From NCBI GenBank assembly GCA_964513745.1, contig CAZEOK010000031.1:1-28224 (forward strand): a stretch of DNA of 28,224 bases, given 5' to 3'. This document shows, in pieces, positions 7,548-14,083 of this stretch (position 1 is the first letter of the stretch; each line of letters starts with the position of its first letter). Made by a program: the position numbers and the translations under genes. Below the pieces are notes generated by a model. It had not been told where the DNA came from and searched no databases. It saw only the letters and a list, made by a program, of their open reading frames with translations. Origin of the DNA: DATDCY01 sp964513745. GTDB taxonomy: Bacteria; JAUVQV01; DATDCY01.

Positions 7548-8465
7548 GTGCCCGACGAGTTTCTGACGACCAAGGAGGTTGCCGAACACCTCGGCATCCA
7601 CGAGAAGCAGGTCTACGCCCTCGTGAAGGCCGGGAAGATCCCGGCGTCCCGGGTCACCGGGAAATGGCTTTTCCCGCGGCGGATCATCGACGAGTGGATC
7701 GAGAAAAACGCGCTGGATGGGCTGGCTGCGGCCAGGTCGCGGGGCAAGAAGATCGAGGGCGTGCTGCTCGCCGCTGGCAGCCACGATCCGGTGCTCGACA
7801 TCCTGCAAAGCCACCTGACGGTGCATGGGTCCGGTGTAGTCCTCTTTTCGGCGGCCACCGGGAGCTCCGAGGGGTTGCGGATGCTGAATCTCGGCCACAC
7901 GGACCTGGCGTGGAGCCACCTCGTCGACCCGGAGACGGGTGAGTACAATGTCCCGCACGTGAAGCGGATCGTGACCGCGATGCGGCCGGTCGTCGCGAAC
8001 CTGCTCTGGCGCGACCTGGGGTTCGTGACGTCGCCGGGGAATCCTTTCGGAATATACGGATTCGAGGATCTTCGCCGCGCCGGGGTGCGACTGATCAACC
8101 GGCAGGCGGGGGCGGGGACGAGGCTGCTGCTGGATCGCCGGCTCGCGGAGCTCGGCATCCCTCCCGCCTCCATAGAGGGCTACGGCCGTGAAGCGGCAAC
8201 GCACTACGAGGTCGGGCTCGGGGTGCTCTCGGGGGAGGCCGACACCGGGCTCGCCTCCGGGTCCGTCGCGCGGATGTTGGGTCTCGATTTCATCCAGGTC
8301 GTCGAGGAGCGCTTTGACATGGTCACGACGAAGGATACCTATTTCGGCACCGGGGTGCAGGCGATCCTCGAGGCGCTGCGCAACGCGGACTTCCGCCGCC
8401 GCGTCGCGAACCTCGGGCACTACGACTTCCGCGATGCGGGCAAAATCCTCTACGCGGCACCGTGA
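7548..8465 (+). CDS. HTH plus periplasmic-binding-protein-like transcriptional regulator (probable tungstate/molybdate sensor)
   Basis: 305 aa. Residues about 5-55 form an excisionase/MerR-like helix-turn-helix (LTTKEVAEHLGIHEKQVYAL, then ASRVTGKWLFPRRIIDEWI). Residues about 80-290 form a substrate-binding PBP-like domain (SAATGSSEGLRML; INRQAGAGTRLLLDRRL; GEADTGLASGSVARMLGLDF), the layout of regulators that use an oxyanion-binding fold as sensor. Position directly before tupABC points to tungstate or molybdate as ligand. GTG 7548 is chosen because GGGAGGA lies 4-10 nt upstream and the HTH begins at once. The 10-bp-phased repeats in its leader suggest autoregulation. It is neither ModE nor the LysR-type TunR, so the ligand is inferred. 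Confidence 0.82.
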   Translation: MPDEFLTTKEVAEHLGIHEKQVYALVKAGKIPASRVTGKWLFPRRIIDEWIEKNALDGLAAARSRGKKIEGVLLAAGSHDPVLDILQSHLTVHGSGVVLFSAATGSSEGLRMLNLGHTDLAWSHLVDPETGEYNVPHVKRIVTAMRPVVANLLWRDLGFVTSPGNPFGIYGFEDLRRAGVRLINRQAGAGTRLLLDRRLAELGIPPASIEGYGREAATHYEVGLGVLSGEADTGLASGSVARMLGLDFIQVVEERFDMVTTKDTYFGTGVQAILEALRNADFRRRVANLGHYDFRDAGKILYAAP

Positions 8466-8674
8466 CAGGCCGCTGGGTCCAGACGCTGCGGATCTCAATC
8501 TTGCTTACTTCGCTCGGCGCGTAACAGCATCGACCCGGCGGAGGGGTGGCGCGAAGCGGGGGACCCCGGCGGCGTGGAGCGTTTCGCGAGCACCGACGGG
8601 GGTGTGCAACGAGAGGACCCCGCAGCCCGCACGGGAACTGTTGAGGTTTGCATTTTAACGAAGGGAACGAACGC
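8466..8674 (+). other. Leader region of tupA
   Basis: 209 nt without a believable gene. It contains the GC-rich repeated element described at 8538-8632. GAAGGGA (about 8660-8666) is the ribosome binding site for tupA. I see no clear -35/-10 pair, so tupA may be co-transcribed with the regulator. Confidence 0.5.
8538..8632 (+). repeat. Leader element A before tupA, shared with the tupB leader; candidate structured RNA
   Basis: The 5' block GCGGAGGGGTGGCGCG (8538-8553) recurs exactly at 9524-9539, and the 3' block AGGACCCCGCAGCCCGCAC (8614-8632) recurs at 9560-9578 with one mismatch. GGGGT/ACCCC can pair locally as two hairpins (8543-8547 with 8563-8567; 8599-8603 with 8617-8621) or across the whole element. 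Element A appears to be a doubled form of the single unit before tupB. I do not recognise it as a known riboswitch class. Confidence 0.55.
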
Positions 8675-9505
8675 ATGAGAAAGATCGCCGCCGCCGTATT
8701 CGCGCTGCTCGTCGCTGCACTGCTCGCCTCTGCACCTATGTCCGCCCAGGAGAAGGTCCTGATCCTGGCCACCACGACCAGCACGCAGGACTCGGGGCTG
8801 CTGGATGTGCTCGTGCCGGCTTTCGAGAAAAAGTCGGGGCTGATGGTCAAGACGATCGCCGTCGGCTCCGGCCACGCGATGACAATGGGCCAGAAGGGCG
8901 AGGCCGACGTGCTGCTCGTGCACTCGCCGGACGCCGAGAAGAAGTTCATGGACGAGGGCTTCGGTACCCGGCGACTGCTCGTGATGCACAATGACTTCGT
9001 CATCGTCGGCCCGGCCGCCGACCCGGCGAAGATCAAGGGGATGACGAGCTCGGCCGACGCCTTCAAGGCGATCGGCGCGGGCGGTGGGACTTTCATTTCG
9101 CGCGGCGACAGCTCCGGGACGCACGCCAAAGAGCAGACTCTCTGGAAGGCCGCCGTCGTCGCCGCCGAGGGGCAGGCGTGGTATCAGCAGACCGGCCTCG
9201 GCATGGGCCAGACGCTGAACGTCGCATCGGAGAAGGGCTTCTACACACTCGCGGACCGCGGCACGTACCTCGCGATGAAGAAGACCCTGGCGCTCGACAT
9301 CCTCGTCGAGGGAGAGAAGAGCCTGCTGAACGTCTATCACGTCATCGAGGTCAGTCAGGCAAAGTGGCCGAAGGTCAACGCGGCCGGCGCGAAGGCCTTC
9401 GCGGACTTCATGGTCGCGGAGGAGACGCAGAGGACCATCGGCGGCTTCGGCGTAGAGAAGTTCGGCTCGCCGCTCTTCTTCCCGGACGCCGGCAAGCCCG
9501 AATAA
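8675..9505 (+). CDS. tupA: Tungstate ABC transporter substrate-binding protein TupA
   Basis: 276 aa: a cleavable signal peptide (1-24, ending APMSA/QE) and a periplasmic binding fold that captures tungstate. The TupA hallmark TTTSTQDSGL (T33-T34-T35-S36) follows the signal at once, and the second lobe carries SRGDSSGTHAKE. The TTTS motif separates TupA (tungstate) from ModA (molybdate) and WtpA families. ATG 8675 follows GAAGGGA. The gene lies between a putative oxyanion-sensing regulator and tupBC. Tungstate preference is inferred from the family; some members also bind molybdate. Confidence 0.93.
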   Translation: MRKIAAAVFALLVAALLASAPMSAQEKVLILATTTSTQDSGLLDVLVPAFEKKSGLMVKTIAVGSGHAMTMGQKGEADVLLVHSPDAEKKFMDEGFGTRRLLVMHNDFVIVGPAADPAKIKGMTSSADAFKAIGAGGGTFISRGDSSGTHAKEQTLWKAAVVAAEGQAWYQQTGLGMGQTLNVASEKGFYTLADRGTYLAMKKTLALDILVEGEKSLLNVYHVIEVSQAKWPKVNAAGAKAFADFMVAEETQRTIGGFGVEKFGSPLFFPDAGKPE

Positions 9506-9523
9506 CGGCAACAGTGCCGAACA

Positions 9524-9578
9524 GCGGAGGGGTGGCGCGGATGGGAGGTCAGCAGCGACAGGACCCCGCAGCGCGCAC
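9524..9578 (+). repeat. Leader element B before tupB, single-unit copy of element A
   Basis: It carries GCGGAGGGGTGGCGCG (9524-9539, identical to element A) and AGGACCCCGCAGCGCGCAC (9560-9578, 18 of 19 identical), separated by about 20 nt instead of about 60. GGGGT (9529-9533) can pair with ACCCC (9563-9567). It fills most of the 103-nt tupA-tupB gap, where a plain operon would need only a few bases. Confidence 0.55.
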
Positions 9579-9608
9579 CGGACCGGAGAGAACCGGGACA
9601 GGTCCTGT

Positions 9609-10307
9609 ATGGACCTGATCTGGCAGGGGATCCGCCAGGCATTCGGCCTGATCTTCGGCATCGATGCCGAAGTCTGGCGGATCTCCCTGCTCTCGCTGCG
9701 CATCTCCGGCACCGCGACGCTGATCAGCCTCCTGCTCGGGGTTTCGGCCGGGACGGCGCTCGCGTTGACGCGTTTTCCCGGCCGCCGCGTCCTGGTGAGC
9801 CTCGTGAACACCGGGATGGGCCTGCCGCCGGTGGTCGTCGGGCTCTTCGTCTCGATTTCCCTCTGGCGCAACGGGCCGCTCGGCGTGCTCGGCCTGCTCT
9901 ACACGCCGACGGCGATGATCATCGCGCAGTCGGCGATCGCCACGCCGATCGTCACGGGCATCAGCCTCGCCGCCATCCAGCAGCTCCCGCGCAAGCTGCG
10001 CCTGCAGATCCTCGCGCTCGGCGCGACCCGCTGGCAGATGGTCCGGCTGCTGTTGCGCGAGGCCCGTCTGCCGCTGCTTGCCGCCGTGATGGCCGGCTTC
10101 GGCGGCGTAATTTCGGAGGTCGGTGCGTCGATCATGGTCGGCGGCAACGTCAGGGGCTCGACCCGCGTGCTGACCACCGCCACGGTGATGGAGACCGGCC
10201 GGGGCAACTTCGATGTCGCGATCGCGCTCAGCGTCATCCTGCTGCTCTTGACGTTCGCCGTGAACTATCTGCTGACCCGGATCCAGCAGCGGGAGCGGCC
10301 GCGGTGA
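9609..10307 (+). CDS. tupB: Tungstate ABC transporter permease TupB
   Basis: 232-aa inner-membrane permease with about five to six hydrophobic segments and the EAA-type coupling loop (LLREARLPLLAAVMAGFGG, about residues 152-170) that contacts the ATPase. Small-residue-rich motifs such as GLPPVVVGLF are typical of Tup/Mod/sulfate permeases. It overlaps tupC by 4 nt (GTGA at 10304-10307), implying translational coupling. Its leader contains repeat element B. Confidence 0.93.
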   Translation: MDLIWQGIRQAFGLIFGIDAEVWRISLLSLRISGTATLISLLLGVSAGTALALTRFPGRRVLVSLVNTGMGLPPVVVGLFVSISLWRNGPLGVLGLLYTPTAMIIAQSAIATPIVTGISLAAIQQLPRKLRLQILALGATRWQMVRLLLREARLPLLAAVMAGFGGVISEVGASIMVGGNVRGSTRVLTTATVMETGRGNFDVAIALSVILLLLTFAVNYLLTRIQQRERPR

Positions 10308-11410
10308 GCGCCGGCGGGCCGATCCTCGAGCTCCGCGGCCTGCGCATCGCCAGGGGGGGCGTGGACCTGCTCGACATCCCCGCTCTCGCGGTGGCGCGCG
10401 GCGAGACGCTGTCGCTGATCGGCCCCAACGGCGCCGGCAAGAGCACGCTGCTGCTGGGGCTCTCGGGCATCGAGCAGCCGGTCGCGGGCGATCTGCTCTT
10501 CCGCGGCGAGCGGGTGCCGTCGGGCGCCGCCGCGCTGGCCTACCGCCGCCGCGTGGCGATGGTCTTCCAGGAGCCGCTGCTCTTCGACACGACGGTCTTC
10601 GAGAACGTCGCCTCGGGGCTCAGGCTGCGCGGCCTCGCAAAGGGGGAGATCGCCAGGCGCGTCGGCGAGAACCTGGAGCGCTTCCGGATCGAACACCTCG
10701 GCGAACGCTCGGCCCGCACCCTCTCGGGTGGAGAGTCGCAGCGGACGAGCCTGGCGCGGGCGATGGCCGTCGCACCGGAGGTCATGCTGCTGGACGAGCC
10801 GTTCGCGGCGCTCGATCCGCGGTCGCGGGAGGGGCTGCTCGAGGACCTCTCGCGCACGCTGCGGGAAACCGGCACCACGACGGTCTTCGCGACGCACGAC
10901 CGCACCGAGGCCCAACGTCTCGCCGACCGCATCGTCGTGCTGGACAGGGGACGCGTGCGGCAGGTCGGGAGCGCGGAAGAGGTGCTGCGCCGCCCCGCGG
11001 ACGCCTTTGTCGCATCCTTTGTCGGCGTCGAGAACCTGCTGCCGGTGACGCTCTGGTCCGCCGTGACGACCACCGAGATGATGGCTGGGCTCGGCGAAAC
11101 GTCGCTCGAGATCGGCGCAGCCGCCCCGGGCATGGTGTCCGGGGACGAGGGAATGCTGTGCATCCGACCCGAGGATGTCGTGTTCGCCGCCCCCGGGGGG
11201 GGGGAGGGGATTCCTGCAGGCAATCGTTTCCCGGGCCGGGTCGTCTCCGTGGTGCCGCAGGGTCCGCTGGTCAAGGTGGCAATCGACTGCAGCGTCCGGA
11301 TAGTTGCCGCGGTCTCGGCGCACGTGGCGCGCGAGCGTGCCGTCGTGCCCGGGAACGCCGTCACCATCGCGCTGCGTCCACCGGACCTCTACGTCATCCC
11401 GCGTGGGTGA
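10304..11410 (+). CDS. tupC: Tungstate ABC transporter ATP-binding protein TupC
   Basis: 368-aa cytoplasmic ATPase powering TupB. Walker A GPNGAGKST (40-48), Q-loop VFQEP (about 87-91), signature LSGGES (140-145), Walker B MLLDEP (161-166) and an H-loop histidine in FATHDRTEAQRLADR. The roughly 130-residue C-terminal extension from IRPEDVVFA ends in a TOBE-like region (GRVVSVVPQGPLVKVAID), which often binds oxyanions. The GTG start overlaps the tupB stop. A run of nine G at about 11198 lies inside the gene, but the frame stays open through the conserved extension. Confidence 0.93.
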   Translation: MSAGGPILELRGLRIARGGVDLLDIPALAVARGETLSLIGPNGAGKSTLLLGLSGIEQPVAGDLLFRGERVPSGAAALAYRRRVAMVFQEPLLFDTTVFENVASGLRLRGLAKGEIARRVGENLERFRIEHLGERSARTLSGGESQRTSLARAMAVAPEVMLLDEPFAALDPRSREGLLEDLSRTLRETGTTTVFATHDRTEAQRLADRIVVLDRGRVRQVGSAEEVLRRPADAFVASFVGVENLLPVTLWSAVTTTEMMAGLGETSLEIGAAAPGMVSGDEGMLCIRPEDVVFAAPGGGEGIPAGNRFPGRVVSVVPQGPLVKVAIDCSVRIVAAVSAHVARERAVVPGNAVTIALRPPDLYVIPRG

Positions 11411-11453
11411 GTTGGCAGGCTGACGTGCTCCCCCTCCGAAGCGCACGGGCATC

Positions 11454-11482
11454 TTGACTCCGTCGGCCAAGGCCACTACCGT
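11454..11482 (+). promoter_or_regulatory. Promoter of the haem-sensor kinase, leaderless geometry
   Basis: TTGACT (11454-11459), a 17-nt spacer and TACCGT (11477-11482), then 8 nt to ATG 11491. This reproduces the spacing before the kinase at 5996, with +1 about 2 nt before the ATG. GAGGTGG abuts the ATG with no spacing, too close to act as a normal Shine-Dalgarno. Confidence 0.6.
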
Positions 11483-11490
11483 CGAGGTGG

Positions 11491-13212
11491 ATGGCTGCAA
11501 AGGAAGGTTGGACGATTCTCGGTTCATCCCCGGGCTCTGCGTGGTGTCGAGCGAAAGCCTGGCGGCAAAGAGCGGTGCGCTGCAATCTCTGCGTGAAATA
11601 TGTGCTGGTCATCATGGCCGTGCTCGTCGTCCTTCTGGGGGTGACGTTCTGGGGGATCAATAAAAAGCACGAGCAGCTGGTCATGGCACAGATCAACGTC
11701 CAAGCCAAGGCCGTGTTCAAGCAGGTCGTCATCACGAGAAAATGGGTGGCCGAACACGGCGGCGTGTACGTGGAAAAGCTGCCGTGGGTGGAGCCGAACC
11801 CCTATCTTCGGAACGCCGCGATCACCGACGTGGATGGGAAGCGCTATGTGAAAGAGAACCCGGCCATGGTCACCAAGCAGCTCTCCCAGTATGCGGAGCG
11901 GGAAAATCTCTACGTCTTCCACATCACGAGCCTGAAGCTCATCAACCCCGAGAACGCGCCCGATGCCTTCGAGCGGTCGGCGCTCGTCGATTTCGAGACC
12001 AGGCAGACCAAGGAGGCGACAACCATCGAGCTGATGGGCTCGTCCCACTATTACCGCTATATCGCCCCGCTCTATGTCGAGACGGCCTGCCTGGAATGTC
12101 ATGATCACCAGGGGTACAAGGTCGGGGACGTCAAGGGTGCCATCAGCGTCTCCATTCCCATCGACCAGTTCCTCGAGTTGAACCGGATCGAGCAGCGGTA
12201 CATGGTCGCCGGCACGGTCATGATCGGCGCGATCATGGTCCTGACGCTCTTCCTGGTGACCCGTCGCATCATCCTCGGCCCGATCGCCAGGATCCAGTCG
12301 CAGATGGTCGCGTTCGCCAGGGCCGACAACCGGGAAACGCCGCTGGCCGGGACGGGGGACGAGATCGAGTCTCTGGGCAGGTCCTTCAACGAGATGGCGA
12401 AAAGCCTCGCGGAGTACCACACCTGTCTCGAGGAGAAGATCCGGGCGGCGACCCAGGAACTCACCGACAAGAACGAGGCCCTGGCGCGGTCCTCGCAGGA
12501 GAAGTCGGATTTCCTGGCGAAGACCTCCCATGAGCTGCGGACGCCGCTGACCGCCATCAAGGGCGCCATGGACTATCTGTCCGTGAAGCTTTCCATGCGG
12601 GAAGCCGATAAAGACCAGGACCTGGTTGTTTTTTTCGAGATGATCAAGAAGAGCGCGGATCGGCTGATCCGGCTGGTCAACAATATTCTCGACTACGAGC
12701 GGATCGGCCTCGGCACCGCCGAGATGCACTTCAGGGAGATCGGCCTCAAGGATGTCTTCCGGGAGGTGGTGGCGGGCATCACCCCGCTCGCGGCCGAAAA
12801 GAACGTGACCATCCAGATGCAGGTCACGGAGGCGACGGCACGAATCGACGAGGACCGGATGAAGCAGGTGCTGACAAACCTCCTCTCCAATGCGTTGAAC
12901 GTCAGCCCCGACGCGGGGCGGATCAAGGTCACGCTGGAAGCGCGGGGAGAGGACGTCTGCGGCTCCGTGGAGGACATGGGTGCCGGCATCCCGTCGGAGG
13001 AGCGCGAACACATCTTCAAGCAGTATTACACGAAAAATGTCGCAGGCGGGACCGGCCTCGGGCTCGCGATCTGCAGGGGCATCATCGGGGCGCACGGGGG
13101 GGAGATCGGCGTCGAGGATTCCCCCCTCGGCGGGAGCCGTTTCTGGTTCAGAATTCCCAAGCAGGGGGAGCAGCGGACGGCGGATGAAGAGACAACTGCT
13201 TGTCATCGATGA
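11491..13212 (+). CDS. Membrane sensor histidine kinase with c-type haem (Tll0287/DUF3365-like) sensor domain
   Basis: 573 aa. TM1 about 37-57, an extracytoplasmic sensor domain about 58-236, TM2 about 238-258, HAMP about 259-312, then the kinase core with SHELRTPLTAIKG (H347) and a HATPase domain (LTNLLSNALNVSP, DMGAGIP, GTGLGLAICRGIIGAHGG). The sensor domain carries CLECH (C200-C203-H204) preceded by YRYIAPLYVET, as in DUF3365/Tll0287-like domains where haem c is attached covalently; the sensor should therefore face the periplasm and respond to redox state or a haem ligand such as NO or nitrite (inference). The ATG at 11491 is supported by the promoter placed 8 nt upstream. It overlaps its response regulator by 29 nt and lies upstream of the nitrite/nitrate reductase operon, its likely target. 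Confidence 0.9.
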   Translation: MAAKEGWTILGSSPGSAWCRAKAWRQRAVRCNLCVKYVLVIMAVLVVLLGVTFWGINKKHEQLVMAQINVQAKAVFKQVVITRKWVAEHGGVYVEKLPWVEPNPYLRNAAITDVDGKRYVKENPAMVTKQLSQYAERENLYVFHITSLKLINPENAPDAFERSALVDFETRQTKEATTIELMGSSHYYRYIAPLYVETACLECHDHQGYKVGDVKGAISVSIPIDQFLELNRIEQRYMVAGTVMIGAIMVLTLFLVTRRIILGPIARIQSQMVAFARADNRETPLAGTGDEIESLGRSFNEMAKSLAEYHTCLEEKIRAATQELTDKNEALARSSQEKSDFLAKTSHELRTPLTAIKGAMDYLSVKLSMREADKDQDLVVFFEMIKKSADRLIRLVNNILDYERIGLGTAEMHFREIGLKDVFREVVAGITPLAAEKNVTIQMQVTEATARIDEDRMKQVLTNLLSNALNVSPDAGRIKVTLEARGEDVCGSVEDMGAGIPSEEREHIFKQYYTKNVAGGTGLGLAICRGIIGAHGGEIGVEDSPLGGSRFWFRIPKQGEQRTADEETTACHR

Positions 13213-13861
13213 CGACCCGGACATCCTGTACGTTCTCAAGGCCAACCTCGAGCTGTACGGGTACGAGGCGTCCCTGGCCGCGGATTGGGCGGCGGCCAAA
13301 CGGGTGCTCGGCGAGCTGCTGCCGGACCTGATCATCCTGGACCTGACGCTGCCGGATGGGAACGGCATGGATATCTGCAGGGAGCTCAAACAGGATTATC
13401 CGAAAATCCCCGTCATCATGCTCACGGCGAAAGACCGCGTGTCCGACAAGGTCATGGGCCTGGAAAGCGGAGCCGACGACTACATCGTGAAACCTTTCGA
13501 AACGCTCGAGTTGATGGCGCGCATCAAGGCCTGCCTGCGGCGCTCCCAGCCCGCCGAAGAGCCGATGACGATCGGCGACCTCGCCATCGACGGCAAGACG
13601 CAGACGGTGCGAGTCCGCGGTACGGTCGTCGACCTGACCCGGAAGCAGTTCGAGTTGCTGCATCTCTTCGCAGCGCACCGTGGCGAGCCGTTGAGCCGCG
13701 AGTTCATCCGCAAGACGATCTGGAAAGGATCGAAGATCTATTCCTGGAGCCGCGTGATCGACGTCCACATCCAGCATCTCAGGCAAAAGATCGAGAAGGA
13801 CCCGCTGGATCCGAAGGTCGTCATCACGGTGCCGGGGGTGGGTTACAAATTCCGAGAGTAA
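13184..13861 (+). CDS. OmpR/PhoB-family response regulator
   Basis: 225 aa. The receiver domain (1-118) has the acidic pair D9-D10, phosphoacceptor D53 (LIILDLTLPDGNG), conserved Thr in VIMLTAKD and Lys in YIVKPFE. The winged-helix output domain (about 128-225) ends in VITVPGVGYKFRE, the classic OmpR/PhoB terminus. I start at ATG 13184 inside the kinase gene, because longer in-frame starts add unrelated residues. It is the cognate partner of the overlapping haem-sensor kinase and probably acts on the next promoter, where AT-rich repeats lie at 13950-13988. Confidence 0.94.
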   Translation: MKRQLLVIDDDPDILYVLKANLELYGYEASLAADWAAAKRVLGELLPDLIILDLTLPDGNGMDICRELKQDYPKIPVIMLTAKDRVSDKVMGLESGADDYIVKPFETLELMARIKACLRRSQPAEEPMTIGDLAIDGKTQTVRVRGTVVDLTRKQFELLHLFAAHRGEPLSREFIRKTIWKGSKIYSWSRVIDVHIQHLRQKIEKDPLDPKVVITVPGVGYKFRE

Positions 13862-13949
13862 ACGACATCCCCGCGTTTCGCTCGTCCCGCTCCGGATCTG
13901 TCGATTTCTTCGATCGCCCCAGCCATTCGACCGTCAGCGCAGGCTCGAA

Positions 13950-14005
13950 TTTAACAGAAAATTTACAATACTTTTCCGCCTATTTACGCCCAAAGCGACT
14001 ATTTT
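13950..14005 (+). promoter_or_regulatory. AT-rich control region before the octaheme nitrite reductase
   Basis: In a 222-nt gap, TTTAACA (13950-13956), TTTACAA (13962-13968) and TTTACGC (13983-13989) form loosely repeated half-sites. They are followed by TATTTT (14000-14005), a possible -10 without a good -35. OmpR-family regulators bind direct repeats, and a poor -35 fits an activated promoter. The 12- and 21-nt spacing is not a perfect match to the usual 11-nt period. Confidence 0.35.
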
Positions 14006-14083
14006 TTATGTCAGTCGAGATCAATGCGGGGGATGGGCGTCATCATCCCAGGTCAGGAAGGGTCATCACAGGGGGGCGGTATC

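Noticed and set aside
8538..9578. Known molybdenum/tungsten cofactor riboswitch
   Set aside because: I cannot align the element to the Moco motif from memory and it precedes transporter genes only, so it is reported as unclassified.
11524..13389. 621-aa minus-strand open frame opposite the two-component system
   Set aside because: The plus strand encodes a full kinase and receiver with all motifs; the minus frame is a shadow.
13862..14083. Sigma54 (-24/-12) promoter for the nitrite reductase
   Set aside because: No GG-N10-GC element with the required flanks was found in the region.
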